In this document: positions 1 through 7,994 of the stretch, piece after piece
How positions within the stretch are numbered: position 1 is the first letter of the stretch
How the letters are laid out: each line of letters begins with the position of its first letter
Source: Amycolatopsis sp. A133
GTDB lineage: Bacteria; Actinomycetota; Actinomycetes; Mycobacteriales; Pseudonocardiaceae
NCBI RefSeq assembly: GCF_031082405.1
Contig: NZ_JAVHJU010000069.1
Span: 124,001 to 188,000 of the forward strand
Reading direction: 5' to 3'
Length of the DNA: 64,000 nt
Notes under the pieces: model-generated
The model's database searches: none
What the model was told of the DNA's origin: nothing
Seen by the model: only the letters and a program-made list of their open reading frames with translations
Made by a program: the position numbers and the translations under genes

Positions 1-731
1 AGCGCATCAACGCCGTCGCCGGTGTCGACCTCACCGTCTCCCGCGACGAGATCGTCGCGCTGGTCGGCCAGTCCGGCTCCGGCAAGACCACCCTCGCCCG
101 GACGCTGCTCGGCCTGCAGAAACCCGACTCCGGCGTGGTCCGCTACGCCGGGAAGCCCGTCCCCGCCGGCGGTGCCGGGCTCAAGGCCTACCGGCGGCAG
201 GTGCAGCTCGTCCTGCAGGACCCGACAAGCGCGCTGAACCCGTCCCACACCGTGTACGAAGCCGTCGCCGAGGGCCCGCGCATCCACAAGCTCGCCGGCG
301 AACGGGACGTCGTGCACCGGGCGCTGGAAGCGGCCGAGCTGCGGCCCGCCGCGAAGTACGCCGACCGGCTCCCGCACCAGCTCTCCGGCGGCCAGCGCCA
401 GCGCGTCGTCATCGCCGGGGCACTGGCGCTCGAACCGTCGGTGGTGGTGGCCGACGAACCGGTCGCCTCGCTCGACGCCTCCGTGCGCGGCGAAATCCTC
501 GGGCTGCTGCTGCGGCTGCGGCGCGAACTGGGCCTCGCGGCGCTGGTGATCACCCACGACCTGGGCCTGGCCTGGAACATCGCCGACCGCGTCGCCGTGA
601 TGTACCGCGGCGAGCTCGTCGAAACCGGCACCGTCGAACAGGTCCTGCTCGACCCGCAGCACGAGTACACAAAATCCCTGCTGGCCGCCCTGCCCGGCGG
701 CACCGCCCAGCACCGCACCGTCGGGGCCTGA
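1..731 (+). CDS. ABC transporter ATP-binding protein, oligopeptide/dipeptide type (5' truncated by window)
   Basis: This is the ATPase subunit of an ABC importer, most like the OppF/DppF branch that powers uptake of peptides or similar solutes from the cytoplasmic face of the membrane. The reading frame is open from base 3 and enters the window just before the Walker A motif (GQSGSGKT). It then shows the signature LSGGQRQR, Walker B (VVVADEP) with the D-loop SLDAS, and the switch His in ITHDLG. The tail DPQHEYTKSLL is typical of Opp/Dpp ATPases. The permease and binding-protein genes must lie to the left of the window. Substrate cannot be told from this subunit. Confidence 0.93.
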   Translation, partial: RINAVAGVDLTVSRDEIVALVGQSGSGKTTLARTLLGLQKPDSGVVRYAGKPVPAGGAGLKAYRRQVQLVLQDPTSALNPSHTVYEAVAEGPRIHKLAGERDVVHRALEAAELRPAAKYADRLPHQLSGGQRQRVVIAGALALEPSVVVADEPVASLDASVRGEILGLLLRLRRELGLAALVITHDLGLAWNIADRVAVMYRGELVETGTVEQVLLDPQHEYTKSLLAALPGGTAQHRTVGA

Positions 732-811
732 CCCGGCGGCGGCCGGGCCTACCCGGAAACCCGGCACTGCGGGAACCCCGCACGAGCGCGGTGTGTAATC
801 TCCGAACGGAA

Positions 812-2347
812 ATGGCGACCACCACCGACCCCGCACAGACGCCCTCGACCGGACTGGCCGAGCGGCTCCGCGTGCCCTCGCGATTCCCCTACCGCACGAT
901 CGCGATGGGCACCGTCGGCAGCACCCTGCTGATGGTCGCCGCCCTGGGCGCCGGCGGCATCCTGATCTCCGACCCGGTGCTCGGCCACGGCCCGCTCTCG
1001 TGGGTCCGCTACGGCCACGGGCGCATGCTCGCCAACGCCGTCCTCTACACCGGCTTCGGCATGGTCGTGTGGGCGTGGGTCCGGCTCGGCCGCTACGTGC
1101 TCGCCGGCCGCATCGGCAGCCGCCCGATCCTGGTCGCCGCCGGCTGCTGGATGGCGCCGCTGCTCGTCTCGCCGCCGCTGTTCACCCGCGACGTCTTCTC
1201 CTACCTCGGCCAGGGCGCCCAGCTGCTCTACGGGCTCGACCCGTACGCCAACGGCCCCGCCGAGCTCGACGTGCTGCCGAACGTCGTGCAGAACGTCCAC
1301 CCGCTCTGGCAGACGACTCCCGCGCCGTACGGGCCCCTGTTCCTGCTGATCTCCAAGGGCGTCGTCTCGGTCAGCGGCGACAACATGATCCTCGGCGTCA
1401 TCCTGATGCGCGTCGTGCTGCTCGTCGGGCTCGCCGGGACGCTGTGGGCGCTGCCGCGGCTGGTCAAGCACCTCGGCGGCCGGCTCCCGGTCGCGCTGTG
1501 GCTCGCGGTGGCCAGCCCGATGATGGTCATCCACCTCTTCGGCGGCCCGCACAACGACCTGATGATGCTCGCGTTCCTCACCATCGGCGTCCTCGCCGCC
1601 CTGGAACGCAAGCACGTGCTCGCGGTCGTCCTGGTCACGATCGGCATGCTGATCAAGCCGACCGCGGCGATCGCCCTGCCGTTCATCGTCTGGATGTGGG
1701 CCAACCACCTCACCGGCGAGTCGAAGGTCCGCAACTTCCTGCGCGCCGGCGCCGCGTCGGTCGGCCTGTTCCTGCCGGTGTTCGTCGCGGGCACGTGGAT
1801 CTCGCTGGGCTCGCTCAACCTCGGCTGGTGGTCCGGCCTCAAGGCCCCGCAGCTCATCGCGAACTGGCTCAACATCCCCACCGGCATCGGCGAGGTGTTC
1901 TACAACCTCGTCCACATCGTCGTGGACGTCCAGGTCTCGCCGTTCGTGACGGTCGCCCGCGCCGCCGGCATGCTCCTGCTGATCGCGTTCGGCGTCCGCC
2001 AGTGGTGGCTCGCCCGCGGCGGCGGCACGGAAGCGGTCTACCGCGCCGGGATCTCGCTCCTGGCGGTGGCGATCCTCATGCCGCCGACCCTGCCGTGGTA
2101 CCTGACGTGGGGCTTCGTGCTCCTGTCGGCGTTCAAGTGGCAGCCTCGGCACCTGGCGCTCGTGGTGGCGGTGTCGGTGTTCGTGACGCTGGTCTACTAC
2201 CCGACGGGCGAGCAGGCCCTGTACGACTGGTGGTTCATCGCCCTGGTCGTGGTGGCCAGCCTGTACTCGGCGGCTTCGCTGCTGCGCCCGGACCCGCTGG
2301 GCCTCATCGACGCCTGGCGCCGCCCGGAGAAGTTCCTCCGCGGCTGA
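812..2347 (+). CDS. Polyprenol-phosphomannose-dependent alpha-1,6-mannosyltransferase, MptA/MptB family (GT-C)
   Basis: Polytopic GT-C glycosyltransferase of 511 residues. Relatives use polyprenyl-phosphate mannose to extend the alpha-1,6-mannan core of lipomannan or lipoarabinomannan at the membrane. About a dozen hydrophobic segments are visible. The first large loop has the acidic sequence RDVFSYLGQG followed by YGLDPYANGP, typical of the family. I chose ATG 812 rather than GTG 791 because a -10-like TAATCT (795-800) lies 11 nt before it, which would leave 791 upstream of the transcript. The gene is followed by a hairpin repeat shared with the convergent neighbour. MptA versus MptB cannot be decided here. 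Confidence 0.85.
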   Translation: MATTTDPAQTPSTGLAERLRVPSRFPYRTIAMGTVGSTLLMVAALGAGGILISDPVLGHGPLSWVRYGHGRMLANAVLYTGFGMVVWAWVRLGRYVLAGRIGSRPILVAAGCWMAPLLVSPPLFTRDVFSYLGQGAQLLYGLDPYANGPAELDVLPNVVQNVHPLWQTTPAPYGPLFLLISKGVVSVSGDNMILGVILMRVVLLVGLAGTLWALPRLVKHLGGRLPVALWLAVASPMMVIHLFGGPHNDLMMLAFLTIGVLAALERKHVLAVVLVTIGMLIKPTAAIALPFIVWMWANHLTGESKVRNFLRAGAASVGLFLPVFVAGTWISLGSLNLGWWSGLKAPQLIANWLNIPTGIGEVFYNLVHIVVDVQVSPFVTVARAAGMLLLIAFGVRQWWLARGGGTEAVYRAGISLLAVAILMPPTLPWYLTWGFVLLSAFKWQPRHLALVVAVSVFVTLVYYPTGEQALYDWWFIALVVVASLYSAASLLRPDPLGLIDAWRRPEKFLRG

Positions 2348-2363
2348 CACTCCTGCCGCGGCC

Positions 2364-2411
2364 GGTCGTGAGTGGTAAGTCGGGTTCTAACCCGACTTAC
2401 CACTCACGACC
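2364..2411. terminator. Long perfect hairpin repeat between convergent genes (copy 1)
   Basis: A 23-bp perfect inverted repeat (2364-2386 with 2389-2411) has a 2-nt centre and begins GGTCGTGAGTGGTAAG. It lies between the mannosyltransferase (+) and the oxidoreductase (-), so it probably terminates both. A second copy is at 36119-36170, with one stem base pair changed on both sides (T-A here, G-C there). The right arm contains the stop codon of the minus-strand gene. Confidence 0.85.
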
Positions 2412-2817
2412 CCCCCCCCCCCCCGGCCCAGCCGCGCCACGTGTGCACGTCCGTGACCACCACCGCGTGCTCCGGCGGCCGCTCGGCGTACTGCTCGTAC
2501 TTCGCCACCAGCCACGAGAGCGGCTCGGCGCCCGGCGGCTCGATCCGCGCGACCCCGTCCGCGCGGGCCCACCACAACCGCGACCAGTCCTCCGAATAGC
2601 CGTCGGCCAGGAAGCACACCGCCGGGTTCTCCGCGATGTTGCGCAGCCGCCGCAGGGCGGTCGTCGACTTCGGTTTGTGGTCCACCGCGAACACCACCAC
2701 GTCGCCGTGCACCGCGAACGTCACCGGCACCAGGTGCGGCACCCCCGCGGCCGACACCGTCGCCAGCCGCGCGACCCGTGCCGCGGCAAACCGGTCACGG
2801 GCCTCTTCCGAGGTCAC
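2404..2817 (-). CDS. PPOX-class split-barrel oxidoreductase, probable F420-dependent (TIGR03668/Rv0121-like)
   Basis: Small flavin/F420 split-barrel protein of 137 residues, probably a cytoplasmic F420- or FMN-dependent reductase of unknown substrate. Visible landmarks are the N-terminal helix and strand FAAARVARLATVS, the strand LVPVTFAV, the VDHKPKST turn and the C-terminal WRGWA. It starts at GTG 2817, whose GTGA overlaps the stop of the LD-carboxypeptidase by 4 nt, so translation is coupled. The C-terminus is odd: it reads through a 15-base C/G homopolymer (2410-2424) giving a glycine tail, and it stops inside the hairpin repeat. A length change in that tract would alter the last residues and the stop. 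Confidence 0.8.
   Translation of the reverse strand: MTSEEARDRFAAARVARLATVSAAGVPHLVPVTFAVHGDVVVFAVDHKPKSTTALRRLRNIAENPAVCFLADGYSEDWSRLWWARADGVARIEPPGAEPLSWLVAKYEQYAERPPEHAVVVTDVHTWRGWAGGGGGS
2410..2424. repeat. Homopolymer of 15 C (G on the minus strand)
   Basis: Fifteen consecutive C bases abut the right arm of the hairpin and encode the glycine tail of the minus-strand oxidoreductase. Such tracts slip during replication and are also prone to sequencing error. Confidence 0.9.
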
Positions 2818-3713
2818 GTCAGTGCCGGAGCGTCGAACACCAGCGTCCCCAGGTCCGCGTCCAGCGTCACCGGCACCCCCAGCGGCAACGTCGGTGACGA
2901 CGCCACGTGCCCGAACCCGAACTCCTCCACCAGCGGCACCCCCAGCGGCACGAGCCGGTCCACCACGAGCGCACGTACCTCCGAAGCGGGCCCGCACGCC
3001 GCCCACGAACCCAGCACGATCCCGCGGACGCCGTCGAACCAGCCGCTGCGCAGCAGCTGCGTCAGCATCCGGTCCAGCCGGTACACGCTCTCCGTCACGT
3101 CCTCCAGCAGCACGATCGCGTCCCGCGCCGACCCGTGCTCCGGCGTCCCGATCCCCGCCGCCAGCAGCGACAGGTTCCCGCCCGTCAGCACCCCCGACGC
3201 CCGGCCCGGCACCAGCGCCGACCCGCCGCGGACCACCAGGTTCCGCTCCGGTTCGAACAGCGAACGCCGCAGGTGCTCGACCGCGAAGTCGTCGAACAGC
3301 ACGCTCGCCGGCATCGGAGAGAACAAAGTGGACAGTCCGAGGTGGACGTCCACCGCCCGGTGCAGCGCCGTGATGTCCGACGACCCGGCCAGCACCTTCG
3401 GCCCCGCCGCCCGCAGCGCCGCCCAGTCCACCAGGTCCAGCATCCGCTGCACGCCGTAACCGCCGCGCGCGGCCAGCACGCACCGCACCCCCGGGTCCAG
3501 CCACGCCTCGGTGAACTCCGCCGCCCGCGCCGCGTCCGCGCCGGACAGGTACGGCGGCGACCCCGGCTCGGCCCGCACGCACGGCCCGACCCGCACCTCC
3601 ACACCCCAGCCGCGCAGCACCGGCAGCGCCTTCTCCAGCAGGTCCGCCGGCACCGGCCCGGCCGGGGCCACCAGCGCCAGCGTGTCGCCGGCCCGCAACC
3701 GCGGCGGCCTCAC
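2814..3713 (-). CDS. LD-carboxypeptidase, S66 family (muramoyltetrapeptide carboxypeptidase-like)
   Basis: Predicted serine peptidase of 299 residues. S66 enzymes remove the terminal D-alanine from murein tetrapeptides during cell-wall recycling, or cleave related peptides such as microcin C7. The Ser-Glu-His triad of the family fits Ser112 (in GSSDIT), Glu204 (LLEDV) and His269 (FGFGH). No signal peptide is visible, so it is probably cytoplasmic. The GTG start at 3713 overlaps the stop of the upstream peptidase gene by 4 nt (GTGA), and its own stop overlaps the next gene the same way. This makes a coupled three-gene operon with an S9 peptidase and suggests a shared role in peptide processing. 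Confidence 0.9.
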   Translation of the reverse strand: MRPPRLRAGDTLALVAPAGPVPADLLEKALPVLRGWGVEVRVGPCVRAEPGSPPYLSGADAARAAEFTEAWLDPGVRCVLAARGGYGVQRMLDLVDWAALRAAGPKVLAGSSDITALHRAVDVHLGLSTLFSPMPASVLFDDFAVEHLRRSLFEPERNLVVRGGSALVPGRASGVLTGGNLSLLAAGIGTPEHGSARDAIVLLEDVTESVYRLDRMLTQLLRSGWFDGVRGIVLGSWAACGPASEVRALVVDRLVPLGVPLVEEFGFGHVASSPTLPLGVPVTLDADLGTLVFDAPALT

Positions 3714-5620
3714 TTCGCCAGCTCCAGCCGCGCCACACCCGGCGTTTCGAAGCCGAACACCTGGCCGTAGAACGACAATTCCGCCTCCAGCGCCGCCACG
3801 ATCGTCGTCGCCTGCCGGAACCCGTGCTGCTCCCCGGCGAACCGCTGGTAGGCGTACGGGATCCCGCGCCCGGCCAGCTGGGCCACGAACCGGTCCGCCT
3901 GCTCCGGCGGGCAGATCCGGTCCTCCAGCCCCTGCTGGAACAGCACCGACCCGGCCAGTCTCCCGACGTTCGCCAGCGGGGAACGATCGACGTACCGCTG
4001 CCGCGTCGCCGGCAACGGCCCGACCAGCCCGTCGAGGTACCGCGACTCGAAGTCGTGCGTGTCGCCGGTCCACCCGGCCAGATCCAGCACCGGGTACAGC
4101 ACCGTGCCCGCCCGGTAGGTCTTCGTCGTCGTCAGCGACGCCGCCGCGGTGAACCCGCCCGCGCTGCCGCCCTTGATCCCCAGCCGGTCGCCGTCGGCCA
4201 GCCCGGCCGCCACCAGCGCCTCGGCCACCGCGACGCAGTCGGCGACGTCCACCACGCCCCACTGCTCCCGCAGCCGCTCCCGGTAGGCCCGCCCGAACCC
4301 GGTCGACCCGCCGTAGTTCACCGCCGCCACGCCGATGCCGCGGCTGGTGAAGTAGGCGATCTCCAGGTTCAGCTCGGCGAAGTGCTGCCCGGTCGGGCCG
4401 CCGTGCACGTCCACCAGCAACGGCGGCCGCTCGCCGTCGGGTGCCGCGAAGCCCGGGTTCCGCGGCGGGTACAGGACCACCGGCACGATCTGTCCGCCGG
4501 CGGTGGTGAACAGCCGCTCCTGCGGCACCGGCAGGTACGCCGACGGCAGGTCCGGCTGCGGCGTCAAGTCCGTCACCGCGCCGTCGGGGGAAACGCGCAC
4601 GACAGCGGACTCCCGCGCCGGGCCGCCCGCCACGCCCACCACCGCGTCGCCGAGGACGGCGAGTCCCGTCGAAGACCAGGCCGTCAGCTCGCCGGCCACC
4701 GGCGTCACCGAGCCGTCGGCCTCGTCGAGCACCGCCAGCCGGCCCGAGGCCAGCACCGCGTGCCGCCCGCCGCCGAGCGGGGCGAACCACCGCGAACCCG
4801 CCTTCCACAGCGGCCCGCCGAGCTCCTGCGCCACCGGCGCCAGGTTCACCACCGACCCGTCCAGGCCGATCCGGTGCAGGTTCCACCAGCCGTCCGGGTC
4901 CAGCAGCGCCAGCAGCGTGGCCGGCGTCTCCCACTCGACCTGGCACACCGAGACGTCCGCGCCGCCGGCCCGCACCCGGTGCGGCCCGAACGCGCCGTCA
5001 TCGCCGACGGGCGCCACGCACAGCTCGGTGCCGTCCCACGGCATCAGCGGGTGGTCCCAGCCGAACCAGGCCGCGTGCCGCCCGTCCGGCGACAGCTTCG
5101 GCACGGTCAGGAACCGGTGGCTCGCGGCCAGCACCCGCTCGCCGCCCCCGTCCACGGCGATCGCCACGAGCTCCCGCTCGACGTCGGCCGGCCGCGGCCC
5201 GGTACTGCGCTCCCGGACCGCCCACACCTCGCCCGGCCGCCCGGCCCGCAGATCGCCGTAACGGACGCTCTGGGGCTCCGCCGGGGCCGGCGTGAGCGGA
5301 ACCACGCCGGTTTCGCCCTGGGCGTACACGCGCTGATCGGCCCAGTGCGTGAACACCACGGCACCACCGGCCACCGCCCACGGCCGTCCGCCGTATTCGT
5401 GCAGCCGGTTGCGGACGTTCCACGGTGGCGGCAGCACGTCCTCGGTGCCGCCCGGCACCGCCCGGACCAGCGCGACCCGCCCCTGCTCACCGGGTCGCGC
5501 CTCGGCCCACCACACCTCGCCGGAGACGACGTCGAGCCACTGCGGGCCGCCGCCGGCGGCGGCCACGTCGGCGGCGGTGATGGGGGACGACCAGGTTCCG
5601 TACGGGGAGATCCGAGACAC
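3710..5620 (-). CDS. S9 family serine peptidase (prolyl-oligopeptidase type)
   Basis: A 636-residue two-domain protein: an N-terminal beta-propeller-like region (about residues 1-370) and a C-terminal alpha/beta-hydrolase peptidase domain. The nucleophile elbow is GGSAGG near residue 486, followed by the acid in LEDRICP and the catalytic His in GEQHGF. The family cleaves short peptides or acyl-peptides in the cytoplasm. The start is GTG 5620. A -10-like TAGCCT lies only 6 nt upstream on the minus strand, so the mRNA may be leaderless. It is the first gene of the operon with LD-carboxypeptidase and the PPOX protein. Confidence 0.93.
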   Translation of the reverse strand: MSRISPYGTWSSPITAADVAAAGGGPQWLDVVSGEVWWAEARPGEQGRVALVRAVPGGTEDVLPPPWNVRNRLHEYGGRPWAVAGGAVVFTHWADQRVYAQGETGVVPLTPAPAEPQSVRYGDLRAGRPGEVWAVRERSTGPRPADVERELVAIAVDGGGERVLAASHRFLTVPKLSPDGRHAAWFGWDHPLMPWDGTELCVAPVGDDGAFGPHRVRAGGADVSVCQVEWETPATLLALLDPDGWWNLHRIGLDGSVVNLAPVAQELGGPLWKAGSRWFAPLGGGRHAVLASGRLAVLDEADGSVTPVAGELTAWSSTGLAVLGDAVVGVAGGPARESAVVRVSPDGAVTDLTPQPDLPSAYLPVPQERLFTTAGGQIVPVVLYPPRNPGFAAPDGERPPLLVDVHGGPTGQHFAELNLEIAYFTSRGIGVAAVNYGGSTGFGRAYRERLREQWGVVDVADCVAVAEALVAAGLADGDRLGIKGGSAGGFTAAASLTTTKTYRAGTVLYPVLDLAGWTGDTHDFESRYLDGLVGPLPATRQRYVDRSPLANVGRLAGSVLFQQGLEDRICPPEQADRFVAQLAGRGIPYAYQRFAGEQHGFRQATTIVAALEAELSFYGQVFGFETPGVARLELAK

Positions 5621-5626
5621 CCCCCG

Positions 5627-5632
5627 AGGCTA
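5627..5632 (-). promoter_or_regulatory. Candidate -10 (TAGCCT) of the S9 peptidase operon
   Basis: TAGCCT on the minus strand ends 6 nt before the GTG start at 5620. This is the spacing expected for a leaderless transcript. No convincing -35 was seen. Confidence 0.45.
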
Positions 5633-5681
5633 GCGGCCCGCGAACCATGGGGCGGCGGATGCCGATCATGCGCCGGTGGCC

Positions 5682-5687
5682 TAGGGT
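5682..5687 (+). promoter_or_regulatory. Candidate -10 (TAGGGT) for the DUF3090 gene
   Basis: TAGGGT lies 10 nt before ATG 5698 and there is no Shine-Dalgarno sequence, so a leaderless or near-leaderless mRNA is likely. Confidence 0.45.
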
Positions 5688-5697
5688 CGTCAGTGCT

Positions 5698-6273
5698 ATG
5701 TCTCGCGTAATCCACGTCTTCCGCCAGCCGGATCGGTTCGTCGCCGGCACCGTCGGCGAGCCCGGCGATCGCACGTTCTACCTCCAGGCGTCGGAGGACG
5801 TGCGCACCATCAGCGTCACCATCGAAAAACAGCAGGTCGTCGTCCTCGCGGAACGCCTGAGCTCGCTGCTCGAGGAGGTCGCCAGCCGGTTCGGCGCCGA
5901 CGTCCCCGACGACGCGCCCGCGGACCTCGTCGACCTCGACCCCCTCACCGTGCCGGTCGAGGAGGAGTTCCGCGTCGGCACCATGGGCCTGGGCTGGGAC
6001 GCCGACAGCAGCGCGGTCGTCATCGAACTGCTCGCCATCACCGAGGGCGAGGTCGACGAAACGGTCGTGCTCGACGACACCGAGGAAGGCCCGGACGCCG
6101 TCCGCGTCTTCCTCTCCCCGGCCGCCGCCCGCGCCTTCGCCGAGCGGGCCGACCGCGTCGTCAACGCCGGCCGCAAGCCCTGCCCGCTGTGCGGGGAGCC
6201 GCTCGACCCGGCCGGGCACATCTGCCCCCGGCAGAACGGCTACCGGCGCGAAACCGACGCGGACGAAGACTGA
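5698..6273 (+). CDS. DUF3090 family protein (TIGR03847)
   Basis: Conserved actinobacterial protein of 191 residues with no known biochemical function. The N-terminus MSRVIHVFRQPDRFVAGTVG and the internal QASEDVRTISVTIEKQQ are family hallmarks. The C-terminus carries a likely zinc site, CPLCGEPLDPAGHICP (Cys-x2-Cys, later His and Cys). It is followed after 2 nt by the SCO1664-family gene, an arrangement I recall as common in actinobacteria, often near mshC (not in this window). No function should be inferred beyond this association. Confidence 0.9.
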   Translation: MSRVIHVFRQPDRFVAGTVGEPGDRTFYLQASEDVRTISVTIEKQQVVVLAERLSSLLEEVASRFGADVPDDAPADLVDLDPLTVPVEEEFRVGTMGLGWDADSSAVVIELLAITEGEVDETVVLDDTEEGPDAVRVFLSPAAARAFAERADRVVNAGRKPCPLCGEPLDPAGHICPRQNGYRRETDADED

Positions 6274-6275
6274 CC

Positions 6276-7073
6276 ATGGCGAGCACCCCGGCCGGTCCCG
6301 CGTCCCGCGAGCTCGTCACCCACGGCCGCATCGACGTCGAAGGACGGCTCGTCGACGCCTCCAACGTGACGCTCTTCTGCGCCATCGAGCTCGACGGCGT
6401 CACCGGCCGGGTCGTGTACAAGCCGGTGTCGGGGGAGCGGCCGCTGTGGGACTTCCCCGACGGCACCCTGGCCGGGCGCGAGGTCGCCACCGCGATCATC
6501 GCCGACGCCGCCGGCATCGGCGCGATCCCGCCGACCGTCCTGCGCGACGGGCCGTTCGGTCCCGGCATGGTCCAGCTGTGGGTCGAGACCACCGAAGACG
6601 ACCTCGTCGAAGTCCTCCCGCCCGACGACGTCCCCGACGGCTGGCGCCCGGTGCTGCACGCCCACGACCGGCTCGGCGAACCCGCGGTGCTCGCCCACGC
6701 GAACCACCCCGGGCTGCGCGACCTCGCCGTGCTCGACATCGTCGTCAACAACACCGACCGCAAGGGCGGCCACTTGCTGCCCGGAGTCGACGGGCACGTC
6801 TACGGCGTCGACCACGGCATCTGCCTGCACACCGACCCGAAGCTGCGGACCGTCCTGTGGGGCTGGGTCGGCGAGCCACTGCCGCCGGACACCGTCGAGA
6901 AGCTGCGCAAGCTGCGCTCGGAGATCGACGGCGGCCTCGGCAAGACCCTCGCCGAGCACATCACCAAGTTCGAGATCCGGGCCCTGGCCGAACGCACCGA
7001 CGTCCTGCTCGCCGAGGGCATCTTCCCCGAGCCCGGTGACGACTGGCGAGCCATTCCGTGGCCCCTGTTCTGA
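6276..7073 (+). CDS. SCO1664 family protein, kinase-like fold (TIGR03843)
   Basis: Protein of 265 residues in a conserved actinobacterial family. It resembles PI3/4-kinase-like or HipA-like folds: VVYKPVSGERP may be the nucleotide-binding lysine segment, NNTDRKGGH resembles the catalytic loop, and GVDHGICLH the metal-binding loop. Phosphotransfer is therefore plausible, but the substrate is unknown. It starts at ATG 6276, 2 nt after the DUF3090 stop, and is overlapped at its end by 16 nt by the next, aminoglycoside-phosphotransferase-like gene. Two kinase-like proteins in one transcript are notable. Confidence 0.85.
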   Translation: MASTPAGPASRELVTHGRIDVEGRLVDASNVTLFCAIELDGVTGRVVYKPVSGERPLWDFPDGTLAGREVATAIIADAAGIGAIPPTVLRDGPFGPGMVQLWVETTEDDLVEVLPPDDVPDGWRPVLHAHDRLGEPAVLAHANHPGLRDLAVLDIVVNNTDRKGGHLLPGVDGHVYGVDHGICLHTDPKLRTVLWGWVGEPLPPDTVEKLRKLRSEIDGGLGKTLAEHITKFEIRALAERTDVLLAEGIFPEPGDDWRAIPWPLF

Positions 7074-7957
7074 TCGACACCCCGGCCCGCGCCCGGCTCG
7101 CCGACCGCTTCGGCGCCGACGTGGCCGGACCCTGGTGCGACGCACTCCCGGACCTCGTCGCCCGCCTGAGCACGAAGTGGGGGCTGACCGTCCGCGAAGC
7201 CCGGGCCGGCAACACCGGCCGCACCCTCCTGTGCACCGGCCCCGGCGGCGACCTGCGGGTCCTCAAGCTGACCCCGGACCCCGAAGTCGCCCGGCTGGAG
7301 TTCACCGGCCTGAGCGCCTGGGCCGGGTGCTCCCGCGTCGTCCAAGTCCTCGACGCCGACCTCGACGTCAACGCCATCCTCCTCGAAGGCCTGGTCCCGG
7401 GCACCGAGCTGACCGGCCGCAACGTGCCGTGGGCCGAGGTCGGCGAGCTGCTCAACCAGCTGCACGCCGTGGAGCCACCCCGGGGACTCCGGCGGCTGGC
7501 CGAGGGCATCGAGTTCATCTTCGACCTGTCCGAACGCCGCCGCCGCGAGTCCCCGGCCGCCGGGCACCTGAGCGCCGGCGTGCTGGCCAAGGGGCGTGAA
7601 CGCGCTGCGGCGCTGGCCGCCAGCGGGCCGGTCACGCTCATCCACGGCGACCTGCACCCCGCCAACGTCCTCGACGCCGGCCCCGGGCGCGGCGCGGTGG
7701 CCATCGACCCGCGGCCCGCGCTCGGCGACCCCGCCCTCGACGCGATCGACTTCGTTTTTGTCCCGATGGCGGCCGGCGGCACGATCGACGACGGGATCGC
7801 CGCGCTCGCTCCGCACGTCGCCGGCTTCGACGCCGACCGCGTCCGCGCGTGGTGCGTCGCGATGGCTCCGCTGGTCGCGCTGCCGTCGTTGCGCCGGGGT
7901 GAGCGGACGCCGTTCACCGACGCGGTCCTGGAGTTGGCGCTGACCGGCGTGGCATGA
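7058..7957 (+). CDS. Aminoglycoside phosphotransferase (APH) family protein
   Basis: Protein of 299 residues with the APH kinase fold, closest in pattern to the streptomycin 6-kinase/hydroxyurea phosphotransferase group. The N-lobe strand has RVLKLTPDPE (candidate ATP-binding lysine). The catalytic Brenner motif is HGDLHPANV from His196, and the metal-binding segment is AIDPRPALGDPALD. It may phosphorylate a small alcohol metabolite or antibiotic; real resistance cannot be claimed. The GTG start 7058 overlaps the SCO1664 gene by 16 nt, so the two are probably coupled. Confidence 0.85.
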   Translation: MAPVLIDTPARARLADRFGADVAGPWCDALPDLVARLSTKWGLTVREARAGNTGRTLLCTGPGGDLRVLKLTPDPEVARLEFTGLSAWAGCSRVVQVLDADLDVNAILLEGLVPGTELTGRNVPWAEVGELLNQLHAVEPPRGLRRLAEGIEFIFDLSERRRRESPAAGHLSAGVLAKGRERAAALAASGPVTLIHGDLHPANVLDAGPGRGAVAIDPRPALGDPALDAIDFVFVPMAAGGTIDDGIAALAPHVAGFDADRVRAWCVAMAPLVALPSLRRGERTPFTDAVLELALTGVA

Positions 7958-7980
7958 CCGGTCCGGGTGCCGGGGACCAC

Positions 7981-7986
7981 TAGCGT
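7981..7986 (+). promoter_or_regulatory. Candidate -10 (TAGCGT) for the DUF3097 gene
   Basis: TAGCGT ends 8 nt before the GTG start at 7995 with no Shine-Dalgarno between, again fitting a leaderless transcript. Confidence 0.45.
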
Positions 7987-7994
7987 GCCTGGTC

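Noticed and set aside
749..2350. 533-codon open frame on the minus strand opposite the mannosyltransferase
   Set aside because: Its translation is low-complexity Arg/Asp/Glu/His-rich sequence, typical of the antisense of high-GC coding DNA, and the plus strand has clear family motifs.
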